Positions 11,301 through 22,880 of a DNA stretch of 64,000 nucleotides are shown here, in pieces; the first letter of the stretch is position 1; each line of letters begins with the position of its first letter. The DNA is taken from contig NC_084807.1 of assembly GCF_963583255.1 (NCBI RefSeq), positions 6,242,872-6,306,871 of the forward strand, read 5' to 3'. The translations under genes were made by a program, and so were the position numbers. This DNA is from Pyrus communis (Eukaryota; Streptophyta; Magnoliopsida; Rosales; Rosaceae). The notes beneath the pieces were generated by a model. The model saw only the letters and a program-made list of their open reading frames with translations, was not told where the DNA came from and made no database searches.

Positions 11301-14300
11301 CCATTCATGAAATTCGAACCTAAAACCTTTCACTTCCAAATGAAGAAGAATACCATCAGACCATAGAAATAAGTGATAAGATGTAGTCTTTTAGTTACAT
11401 AGACGTATTGACAATTTTGTATTGTTTTGGAACAAAGTAAAATAATACAAAATTGTCAATTCACAAACACCTAATCTTAAAACAAACAGAAACAGCAATC
11501 TTAGGCTTAAATATAAATGACAAAAGAAACCCTAATTCTTATCCTACGAAAAAAAAAAAAAAAAACTCTAAAACATATAATACTAAAATACGTTTACATA
11601 ATCAAATGACTAAATACCCAATTAAATTCCGTCACCATTTTTTAAATATTTTTAGGTACTAATGATAGTTCTCTCTGTATTTAATTAAAATTTTTGACAT
11701 GCATTGCAGATACCATTCTTTGCACCACACGCAATTCAAGACCAATTACTGTCTCTTCATGCCAATCTACGACTACGTATATGGCACCACGGACAAATCA
11801 AGCGATCCACTTTATGAAACTTCACTCAAGAGGGAGGAGGAATCGCCAGATGTCCTCCATCTAACCCATCTAACCACACCCGAGTCCATCTATCATCTAC
11901 CGCTAGGATTTGCTGCCTTAGCCTCCAGGCCCTACACAAGGACGTGGTACTTGTGGCTGATGTGGCCTGTGACGTTGTGGTCTATGATGATAACTTGGAT
12001 CCACGGCCGTACATTTGTTGTCGACAGGCACCGCTTTGACAAGCTCAGATTACAGACTTGGGCCATTCCCAAGTACAGTTTGCAAGTGAGGCCCCACCCT
12101 TAATTATTACAGACTGGTGTTTCTTGTTGTTATCATCATCATCATCATTCATCATCATCATCATATTTAATGAGATCTGGTTTAATTTGTTATCTGTAAA
12201 TTTCAGTTCTTTATCGTCGTCGTCGTCGTCGTCATCATATATAAGGAATATAATTTAATTTGTTCTTTGTAAATTTCAGTACTTTATGCAATGGCAAAAT
12301 GAAGCTATCAATGGTTTGATTGAGGACGCCATACTTGAAGCAGAGGAAAAGGGTGTCAAGGTTTTAAGCCTAGGTCTCTTGAATCAGGTAATTAAAAAAA
12401 TCTAAAGCCTCAAATGTCTATGATAAAACCAAAAAAAATAAACAAATTAATTAATTAATTAAAAAAAAAACTAATGTTAATGACAACAAAAAAAACAAAA
12501 ACATGGTAGACCATGTTTCTAAAAAAGTGTTTTTTATCAAAGCATAATAATCAGTGTCCATTTAATGAAAATTTTAAATGTTAAGTATATCTCCACTTAT
12601 TTTACAAAATTATAATCATTGCCTTTATATTTTTTTTTGACAATTATTATATTATATTAACTACTATATTCTTTTTAATTATTTTATATATTTACCGTAG
12701 TTTATACAAAAGTTCACCAAATACTCAAACACTATTTTTCTGTTAAAAGCATTTTTACCAAAAAAAAAAAAAAAGTTTATGAAACACTCAACAATTTTAT
12801 TTTACAGCTGTCTTTTCTTACAGCACAATAAAAACAATTTTTTTTAAGAAGCACACCAATACTAAACTAGTCCTAAGTCTCTTGTTCAATCAGAAGTTAA
12901 TTAATTTTACCAAAATCCTCACTTCCAAATAAATAATAGAATTGGGATGGATAATATATCTCAGATATTTGTCAGTGTATTTATATCTATATATAAATAA
13001 TATTGGTTAATGCATGGTCTATTGAGAAGTATTTGTCTATGTAGTAGGGTACTCTAAATTTTAGTTCACTGATGGTCCAACCCATATGGTACCGTGTCGG
13101 TAACGTCATCATTTGTCTGGCCCATTTAGAGATTCTGTCACTTCACTGTTGATTTGTCGATTGTCAAAAATTGATATGCAATGTAGCATTCTGATTCAGT
13201 ACGCATATTATATAAATAGAAATATAATACATGATTACAGAGAACCCATTTTGTATAAATCTCTCCCCTTGAATTAGGACCACATTTATTACTGCGCAGT
13301 GTATTTATTTCCAATTTTATCTATTCAAATTTCAAACAGTTGTTTATTTATTTAATTTCCATATATTTATATGAAGGGTGAGGAGTTGAATAGATGCGGC
13401 GGTCTCTACGTTCAAAGGCATCCGCACCTAAAAATCCAGGTGGTGGATGGAAGTAGCTTGGCTGTGGCAGTAATCCTAAACAGCATTCCAAAAGGGACAA
13501 CCCAAGTTGTTCTTAGAGGCAAACTCACAAAGGTTGCTTATGCCATTGCCCATGCTTTGAGCCAGAAGGGTGTCCAGGTAAACATATACATATCATGCAG
13601 TCATGTTGGCATGTCGTGTCTAATCCCTTGTAAGTAAGATTATGTTTCCTCATATCTTCTAACCTAAATTGTAAATCTCTCAGGTAGCTACATTATATCA
13701 GACTGAGTATTTGAAGCTCACCAAATCACTAGGCACTGAAAGTAATTTGGTAGTTGCAAAAAGTTATGCCCAAAAGGTATCAACTGTTGCATTTTCCGAA
13801 TTCTAAATTCTCTTTATCTATTTAAATATCTTTATTTATATTTTGGATAATATTTAATGCCAATTGATTAATTTGCAGATATGGTTAGTGGGTGATGGAC
13901 TGACCGAGAAAGAACAGATGAGTGCACCAAAAAGAACATTATTTGTTCCCTTCTCACAATTCCCACCTAAAAAATTGCGCAAGGACTGCTTTTATCACTA
14001 CACTCCAGCAATGAAGACGCCCACATCTCTTGAGAATGTTCACGCTTGCGAGGTAAAGCTCTATTCACTTATTCATCATTTTTCCCGAAACTCTAAACCC
14101 TAAACGCTAAACCTATCTTTTTATGCGACGACAGAACTGGTTGCCAAGAAGGGTGATGAGTGCATCGAGAGTAGCAGGAATAGTGCATGCCTTGGAAGGT
14201 TGGAAGGAGCATGACTGTGGTTACACCATGTCCAACATCGACAAAGTTTGGCAAGCAAGTCTTGTGCATGGGTTTCAGCCTCTGACGATCAGTACCATTC

Positions 14301-14317
14301 ACACCAAAAATCAGTGA
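8195..14317 (+). CDS. CER1: CER1-like very-long-chain aldehyde decarbonylase, left-arm copy (CER1-A)
   Basis: Ten exons splice to 622 aa: 8195-8254, 8588-8811, 8960-9189, 9995-10214, 11710-12085, 12280-12387, 13377-13577, 13684-13776, 13879-14052, 14135-14317. All introns are GT/AG and the frame is open throughout. The family is an ER membrane enzyme that, with CER3 and a cytochrome b5, converts very-long-chain acyl-CoA through aldehyde to wax alkanes. The N-terminus (MATTPGVLTDWPWTPLGSFK) is typical of CER1. The fatty-acid-hydroxylase-type half keeps its di-iron histidine clusters: HRALH (residues 145-149), HSHHH (158-162) and HSLHH (247-251). The rest is the WAX2 C-terminal domain, ending at about residue 616. 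Length matches the roughly 625 aa of Arabidopsis CER1. Oddities against CER1-B: one codon fewer in exon 3 (after residue 109), Cys413 where CER1-B has Asn, and a longer CT repeat in intron 1. The start is fixed by the conserved N-terminus. CER1 rather than CER3 is inferred from the histidine motifs and overall match. Confidence 0.95.
8283..8331. repeat. CT microsatellite in CER1-A intron 1
   Basis: About 24 CT units, 30 bases after the exon 1 donor site. The CER1-B equivalent (about 56111-56143, GA on the plus strand) is shorter and interrupted. Confidence 0.9.
10918..10941. repeat. GGGC short tandem repeat in CER1-A intron 4
   Basis: Four to five GGGC units in an otherwise AT-rich intron. 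The CER1-B copy (near 53054-53070) is contracted to about two units. Confidence 0.8.
12640..12880. mobile_element. Harbinger-like MITE end in CER1-A intron 6
   Basis: A run of poly-A/T, ACAGCTGTCTTTTCTTACAG, GCACAATAAAAACA and a CACCAATACTAAACTAGTCC end resembles the repeat at 21771-21978. It is also present in CER1-B intron 6 (about 51290-51480), so it is older than the duplication. Only one terminus is clear. Confidence 0.45.
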
Positions 14318-15269
14318 TCTACAGCTTAATATTTAAAAAAAAAAAAAAAAAAAAGTTACTTAGTGCACATCTATCTTATAACATTTATTCATGATTATCC
14401 CTTGTTTCAGTTGCGTTATAATGTGGTAATGCTGGCTATATTTCTATGAACAGCTAGCTAGATGTTATCATCGTATCATATTGTTGTTTATGAGTATTTC
14501 TATATTATATAAATGGATATCACTTTGGAACTATTCACCGGGAAAATTTGATCGTTATTGATCTTTTGTTAATACTTGGTGGTTTTAATATACCAAAGTA
14601 TATATATATATATCTCAACAACTTAGACCATCTTCAAAGGAGATGCAAAAAATGCCACATATACATAATAGTAACAAATGACATACCATTTACCCCAACC
14701 AAGATGTCAAAGATAACATGGAAAAAATGCTAAGTTGACATGGATAAAGAGATGTTAAATTTGAAGTTGCCTTCAAATTTTGATTTTTGCTATTTCCAAA
14801 GACATTTCACTTGTCTTACCTTAAATGCAAGCATTTTTAAGTATTATTTTATTCTTTTCAAACCAACAATAATCCAACTTTTTTTTATTTATTAAAAACA
14901 ACATAAATGAAGCAATAAATTTGGGCATATCGGGTGGAAGGAAAATCTTGACAATATGTCAAATTGTCAAGTCAACCATCCAATTGAAATTTGATGTAAA
15001 GGAATTACATGTGTATGTTGAAAGTGAAACCTGTTAGAATTTCGACTCTGATTATCAAAAATATAATTCAAATTATAAGCTATAATTTTGGTATAAAATG
15101 AAAGGAAGAAGAAGGAATGATTTCATAGATTCTCATTGATACATGCTGAGCATATGAGCTCAATATCAGTACAAACATATATAACCGTTGGAAGAGAGAG
15201 AGAATTAATAAACTCAATCAATCTTAGCCCTCCATTGTAACTAGGCTTTGAGCCAATGACAAGTGTACT

Positions 15270-16085
15270 TAGAGATGACAACGGTTCGGTTTGGGGACGG
15301 AAATACTATATCCATCCCTATAACAATGAAAATTAACCATATCTATAACCGCAAATTAACTATCGGGGATTATCCATAACCATATCCACCGAGTAACGGA
15401 TTTTCAATCGGTTATCGGTTATATCCATCTTCATAAAAAAATTAAAAAAAATTATATTCATCCTATTGATGCACTATAAATTTTAGTAAATACTAATTCC
15501 ATCATTAAATAGCAACATCCAATTACAAAAAACATAACAATATATTTGAAGTTGTTCATGATAAGCCAATATGATAAATTGGTCCAATAAAAAAGAAAAA
15601 GAGGACAAAAGCAAATACGAAAGGAAGACAAAACAAATTGATTCAATGAATTAATTTCTTGACAGTGAGACTCTTGAATAGAGATGAATCTGATAAACTT
15701 GGAACATTTGATAATTGATATATAAAATAATAGTATTGAATTGATGAGGTTGTTGGTATGCCCCATGCATGATGTTTGGTGCATAATAAATATAGTATAG
15801 GGTTTGATGCATGCATAATGAATTAGTATAGGGAGGGTTCAGTAAATTGAATAAAACTATATTATATATCAAATACACACACACACACACACACAATATA
15901 TTCGGGTCGGATTTGGGGATGGATATGGATTGGGGACCCCTATAACCATATCTAAAACCATAACCGAATAAAGTTCACGGTTTTTCCCCATATCCATACC
16001 ATACCTGAATTTTCATATCCAAATCCAATTCATTCGGACAGTTATCCACTGTTATTGGGTTTAACGGTTAGAATGGTCATCCCTA
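15270..16085 (-). mobile_element. hAT-like non-autonomous element, copy 2 (left arm only, inverted)
   Basis: Reverse-complement relative of 5697-6547. Ends TAGAGATGACAA and GTCATCCCTA, with perfect 8-bp duplications AGTGTACT (15262-15269, 16086-16093). The right arm has the intact target AGTACACT at 42395-42402. It lacks about 35 internal bases found in copy 1 and has a longer CA tract near 15872. No transposase. Confidence 0.92.
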
Positions 16086-16365
16086 AGTGTACTATTACAT
16101 AGCTTATGACCTAATAAAAGAACTCTCCAATAGCATAATTACTTGTGTAAAATCTTTATGGGATTTATATTTCAACACTGTGTCTTAAAGCCTTTCATAT
16201 TATTAAAATTTCTCGCATTAAATATTTTTGGTGCAGTTTATCTTTATAGCTCTCTCTAAGGATATGACACTCCTACCACGTTTACTGCTACGCAACACTT
16301 TCGTTCAGAGCTTAGCAAACAATTCTACTTCAAAGTACACGTTTTTTGTGACATAATGATAGGAT

Positions 16366-17330
16366 TTTTAGTACATGCACAAATAGGGTTAAAATTACTG
16401 AAAAATACTTGCAAGAATAAAAGGTAATTGTAGTATAATCGCTCATACAAGGTCGTTGTCCCCAAAAATTATTTGACTAACTTGTAATTAAACTAACTCT
16501 CAATTTATTATTAAAACAGACTTTTTATAAAAAATTGGAGAGTTTTGATGTTTTAAAAAATTATATTAACAATAAAAGAAACTTGAAAGTTTGAAAATAA
16601 TGGCAGCAAAGAAGAAAAACGTTTTTAGAATTAAAATAATTATGAGAAAGACTCGGGTTTAGCTGTCACCGTTAACAATCCTATGCACTTGTATCAACTA
16701 CTTATGAATTTCCACATACATGCTTTGAAGGTTAGATTTTTCTAATGCATATTTTCCTCATGATGTTTAACCGAAAATGCATATCTAACATGCAACCCGT
16801 CTGTGATATTCAAATCAAATATAAACATGCAAAACTCATTAAGCTTTGTGAAGACTGTGAAATTAGGCACCAAAAATATGGGTGCAGACTGAAAAAAACA
16901 AGCAAAAAATAGTTTTGGGCTGAGAAACAAAGGCAGCCCAGCACTGAAATTGCTGGCTGCTGCTTTATACAAGGCCCTGTAGCTTTAGGCTGCGGGCTGG
17001 CCTTTGGGTCATGGCTGTAAGTGGCAGCGAGCCGAGAAAGAAGGGGCTCGGTGTGCGGGCTAAAACAGAAGGGAAGCCCAATTGGGCTTGGTCTAGGGCT
17101 TAGGGTTTAGGGCTAAAAAAGAAGCAGCCCAAGCTGCTGGTGGGCTCGGCGGACCAAATTTTGAAGCCACTTTTTCCTTCAGACACAAAAGGAACTTTTT
17201 GGGGTTTCCCTACCAGCAAAGGCTTCAACCATCATTGATCTGTGGCAACCGTTCTTGTCAATTTTCAGATTTTAATATTTAGGGTTTATGGAACCCAAAA
17301 AAAAAAAAAAATCATGCTTCTACTTTATTC
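16366..17330 (+). repeat. Interspersed repeat, probable LTR-element fragment (left-arm copy)
   Basis: Contains GGTTAAAATTACTGAAAAAT, CTTGCAAGAATAA, GTTGTCCCCAAA and TGCTTTGAAGGTTAG. The same series occurs in reverse complement in the right arm (about 41165-42135) and as a separate direct copy at 38673-39150. No protein domain is visible. Confidence 0.6.
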
Positions 17331-18190
17331 AATTCTTTGACTCAAAAATTGCGTAATGCATGAAACATATATATATTGACAAATTTATTAAACATATACA
17401 ATATATATCGGAAGGTAAATATAAATATAGGGGGTTCATGCATCATGGAGAATGTTTTCATGCTTCATGATCGTTTCAAATATCTTCCTTTATTTTAAAC
17501 ATACCTGATTAGCAGAAAACAATAAAAGCCTTTGAATTTGTAGAAGATCCTTCTTGGAAAGCCGGAATTACATCTCCAATACGTTGTACCTCGTTCAACA
17601 AAGAAAAATTAAATTGAATCAATAGCATGTATATCAATTCAATAAAATAATAAATTAATCATAAAAAGAATAATTAAAATATAATACTTCCTTGATTGAA
17701 GAATAAACTCTCTTTAGCGCAACGTTAAGAGCGTGTTGATAACGTGTTGTAGGCATAATTTACTAAACAATTATGAAGGCCAGAAAGAGAGGGAAAGTGC
17801 GGCACAGAGAGAGAAGAGAGAGATGTGTAATTGTGATGTGTGTTCTATTGATTCAATTTAATTTGCCTATGTTGAACGTGATACAATGAATTGGAAATGT
17901 AATTCCAGCTTTTCGAGAAGGATCTTCTACAAATTTAAAGGTTTTTATTGTTTTCTGCAAATCAGGTACACTTCAAATAAAGAAAGATATTTGAAACAAC
18001 TATGCAGCATGAAAACATTCCTCATGATGCATAAACCCCCTATATTTATATTTCCTTTCGATAATTATATTGCATATGTTTCATATAATTATCAATATAT
18101 ATACACGTTTCATGCATTATGCAATTTTCACTATGTGGAATTTGTGAGTCAAAGAATCGAAATAAATTAGAAGCAATTAGGGTTTTTCAA
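17310..18190. repeat. Inverted repeat (arms about 290 bp) at the left-arm inner boundary
   Basis: About 17310-17605 pairs with 17868-18190. Matching landmarks are GCAGAAAACAATAAAA with TTTTTATTGTTTTCTGC, GTAGAAGATCC with GGATCTTCTAC, and GACTCAAA with GAGTCAAAGAAT. The ~260-base centre contains GATAACGTGTTGT and a GA-rich stretch. The outer 80 bases of the right half also resemble 41130-41230. Confidence 0.75.
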
Positions 18191-18343
18191 ACCCTAGAAA
18201 TTTCGAAAAAGAATTTAAAATTTATGGGAAATTTTTGGCGTCGCCGCGGCCTAGAATTGCATCGCTGCACTGACTTGACGCTAAGCCAAGCATGCAACTT
18301 GAGGCTTGGGCACTGGAACCGTGAGGAAGCGGCCTTTTGGGCT

Positions 18344-18531
18344 TGCTGCATGTGTGTGAGAATTAGGCATGCGCCTTGGTTCCTTACTGAAGGCCTGCAG
18401 TTTTTTTGCCAACATACCAGCAATTTTTTTCGCTGGGTGCTGCATGTGTGTGAGAATTAGGCATGCGCCTTGGTTCCTTACTGAAGGCCTGCAGTTTTTT
18501 TGCCAACATACCAGCAATTTTTTTCGCTGGG
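18344..18531. repeat. Perfect 94-bp tandem duplication
   Basis: 18344-18437 and 18438-18531 are identical base for base by eye, beginning TGCTGCATGTGTGTGAGAAT. Absence of any difference suggests a very recent event or an assembly artefact. The surrounding 18200-19320 sequence is GC-richer, with repeated GGGCTTG phrases and no recognisable gene. Confidence 0.95.
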
Positions 18532-19775
18532 CCTATCACACTCCGCCCAGCACCAGACCAAGTCAGTGCTACTAGGCTTGTCTTGTGCACTCGCCCCAAT
18601 CAGCCAGCAAGCCTTTGCTTGTTGGGCTTGCATCGCGTCAACCAATCAGCCAGTGAAAGTTGGGTTCTTAATGCCTTGAGCCACACCTAACTAAGGCTAA
18701 GGTGTCTTTCCCTCACAACCTTATTGGGCTTGTTTTCTCTGTTGCAAGCCTACAACTTGCATACCTTTATGGGCTACCGTGTAGCCGTGTTATGTTGCCC
18801 AAGGCTTGCAGTTTGTTGCAGGGCCGTGCCTCACACAACTAGCCCACACATGTTGGGTTGTGATTTTTTTCGAACCTAATGTCCTATTTTTGGCATTCCC
18901 ACTTCATAACCATACTCCTGTAAATTTTGGGACGTTATTGGTTAACGCTTATCAAACTATAGTTTTATTGTCACTTAGCCCAAAGCTAAATTCAAGCTAA
19001 TATGATCGGAATGTCATTATTTTGCTTCCATGATCGACCCCGCATGGTCCCAATCTATTGAATTAATTAAAAATGACCAGCAGTGCATTAATCTGACAAG
19101 ACATCCAAAATTATTAGCTTAAAGCTCACTTTTGGACATTAACGATTCACTAATTTAATTCTTTTCTTTGAATCGTTGACATCATTTCGTAGTCTCGAAA
19201 CACTAACACTTGAGTTCCTGAATCAACTCAAATCCACTACACTTAAATCAGCATACTGCATTCTGTGTTTTTACAGGAACCTCTCTTTTATGAACTAAAC
19301 GTTCATAAACTAAGCCCTGACTTGGTATTGAGATGATTTAAAAAAAAAAAAAGATATTAACAAAAGTTGAGAAAGATTTTGATGTTTGCTAAACACTTAA
19401 AACTAGCTTTATTTCAAAGTTTTAAATGAAAAAAAAAGCTAAAAATAGGCAGCTGCAAAAAGCAGCTTCAGAAAACAGCTTCTTGTGAAGAACACGGAGC
19501 AACAGTAGTTTTATCAATGAAAATTTCAATTCGCCAACATTGCCCTCCTTTTCCTGCCTACCTCACACTTTCAGACTCTCTCTCGGACGCCCTCTTCAAG
19601 CTTCCACCAAAAACCCAAGCGATTCTCGTTCCTTTTCGACGAACCCGAATCGAAATCAGGATCTGTTAATCGCAGCAATCTCACGGCACACTTCTCGTTC
19701 CTTCTCGTTCCTTAATCGCAGCAATCTCACGGCACACTTCTCACTCTTGACATCTGAAGCCTCTCTGGTGCAGCT
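18532..19775. other. Gene-free stretch before the RPL23 pseudogene
   Basis: 18532-19320 is moderately GC-rich repeat-like sequence with no convincing frame. 19320-19515 holds ACTTGGTATTGAG and AGCAGCTTCAGAAAACAGCT, resembling a Harbinger end. 19530-19775 is pyrimidine-rich and looks like an RPL23 5' leader. Confidence 0.5.
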
Positions 19776-21267
<1,492 letters not shown>

Positions 21268-21464
21268 GTTCTTCACTTTCCTGTCTTTAGGATGTTTTTG
21301 CTGGTTTTCTGGATATTAAATTCACTATCATGTAGACTCTGTTATGATTATGAAATTGATCCTCTTTCATTTAAATGTCTGCTGGTTTTCGGGATATTAA
21401 ATTTTCACTATCTTGTCTGAGTCCATTTCTTTCTCCTTTTTCTTCCCGACCCTAAACCCTACAC

Positions 21465-21662
21465 ATGTTCTTCTCAGAGCAATATGATGACGCCACAAAA
21501 AACTTCCGCGTCCTTCATTTCATTGTCATTGCTTCAATGGCTCTTCATAACTACATACAGAGGTATTTTGAACGTGACCGTCATTTTGATGACCCCAAGG
21601 ACTTTTGTGAAGAGAGCAATAGTAGCGATAATGATGATGAAGTAGTTTGTCACACTAATTAA
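21465..21662 (+). pseudogene. PIF/Harbinger (HARBI1-like) transposase C-terminal fragment
   Basis: A 65-codon frame containing IVIASMALHNYIQR followed by an acidic Asp/Glu/Ser tail. This matches the C-terminal end of plant Harbinger DDE transposases, where an ALHN-(Y/F)-I-R helix precedes a disordered tail. The catalytic DDE residues and N-terminal part are absent, so it cannot act alone. It lies 198 bases after the RPL23 pseudogene and before a repeat with Harbinger-like termini (21771-21978). Confidence 0.6.
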
Positions 21663-21770
21663 AGATAAAGTTTATAAATAATTTTCTTTTAAAAATAAAT
21701 TATATTTAGTAATTCACCTTTATTTTGTTAAGAAAATTAAATTAATAGCACATCTAGTATTATATCCTTT

Positions 21771-21978
21771 TTGGTTATTTCACTCACAGCTGTTTTACAT
21801 AAAAATTTACCAAACACTATCATTTATTTATTTTTTATTTTTTCCAAAAGCACTTTTAAAAAAAAAAAATTTACCAAACACTATGCTGCTTTATTTCATA
21901 GCTGCTTATTTTCACAGCACAGCAAAAACAGTTTTTTTTTTTTTTTAAAGCACAACAATACCAAACCAACCCTTGAAC
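21771..21978. mobile_element. Harbinger-like terminal repeat
   Basis: Two ACCAAACACTAT phrases, AGCTGCTTATTTTCACAGCA, a poly-T tract and a CAATACCAAACCAACCC end. The reverse complement GGGTTGGTTTGGTATTG partly matches CTGACTTGGTATTG near 19320, so these may be the two ends of one element. No clear 3-bp target duplication is visible. Confidence 0.45.
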
Positions 21979-22299
21979 CTGTAGTTTTAAATTTAGTGCC
22001 TTTGAAACCCAAAGTTTTCATAAACAATACACCCATGAAAACTCAACATTTTTCATGAAAACCATGTCTTAGAACTCGAATGTTCTAACTTTGATGCTTA
22101 TGGATGATTCATTCCCATAGCCCCACTTACAATCTTATTCCCTCCATTTAGTGGATCGTTGAACCATAACAAGTTCGATTTTCCTGATTTAGACATTTTT
22201 AATAGAAACCGGGTACAAGACATGAATCTCCACTTCACTATCAAGAAGCTGAGAAATCATTGAAGCCAACAATGGCATGGAAGAGCTAAATAAGCCTCC

Positions 22300-22366
22300 A
22301 CCATGATCTTCATTTGAAGACTTATGCTCAAAGCCATGATCTTCATTTGAAGACTTATGCTCAAAG
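22300..22366. repeat. 34-bp tandem duplication
   Basis: CATGATCTTCATTTGAAGAC and the following TTATGCTCAAAG occur twice in direct succession without visible change, within the Copia-like remnant. Confidence 0.85.
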
Positions 22367-22639
22367 CATTACAAACTGAAATACCTCCCTAACGAGGATT
22401 CCATGGCTCTTTGGCTCACTTCTATGGACCGTTTAATCATGAAAGATATTGCCTAAAGCACACCATGATTACGTTCATGAATGAGTACGATTCTGAAGTT
22501 TATAAGTCCAATCGAATTTTGACTGGTGAATACTTTTCTTGTCCATCCAAGTTTCTAACTCGCTCCTGAAGCAGCGATGTAGAAAGTAAGAGTTTACCAA
22601 ATTCTTGAATCTGATTACTACCACAAACATGAGAAAAAG

Positions 22640-22880
22640 GTATAGACCCAACTTTGGTTGGAGTCTACCGAACAGTATAAACCTAGTTCGGCTGGAGTTT
22701 ACCGAATGGCTCAACCTAGTTTGGTCAAAGCCTACCGAATGGTGGTGCCTTGTTTCGGCAGGGATGCACCGACGAGCCTGCTTTGTTTTGGTAGAGATGC
22801 ACCGAACGGTATTGCTCTACTTGGGTAGAGGTCTACCAAACATACCCCTTCAACTTTGGCTGGAGCCTACCGAACCCGAG
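22640..22880 (+). repeat. Degenerate tandem repeat around TACCGAA, unit about 35-45 bp
   Basis: Six or more units have the pattern TTYGGYTGGAGYYTACCGAA or GGTAGAGATGCACCGAACGG. Translated, they give repeated Leu-Pro-Asn/Glu-Pro-Thr-Glu motifs, which suggests an old coding repeat in a gag region. Confidence 0.65.

Larger units (their letters stand above)
2287..17390. repeat. Left arm of the large inverted duplication
   Basis: This segment matches the reverse complement of about 41120-62032 from outside to inside. The outer edge is near 2287 (TCTCAACGGCAGACT in both arms) and the inner edge is near 17390. Checkpoints pair 2503 with 61604, 5582 with 58324 and 60477, 8195 with 56232, 14317 with 49729, 14610 with 49425 and 43062, 15262 with 42402, and 17360 with 41130. 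Without arm-specific insertions each arm is roughly 11-12 kb. The boundaries were set by eye and may shift by tens of bases. Confidence 0.9.
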
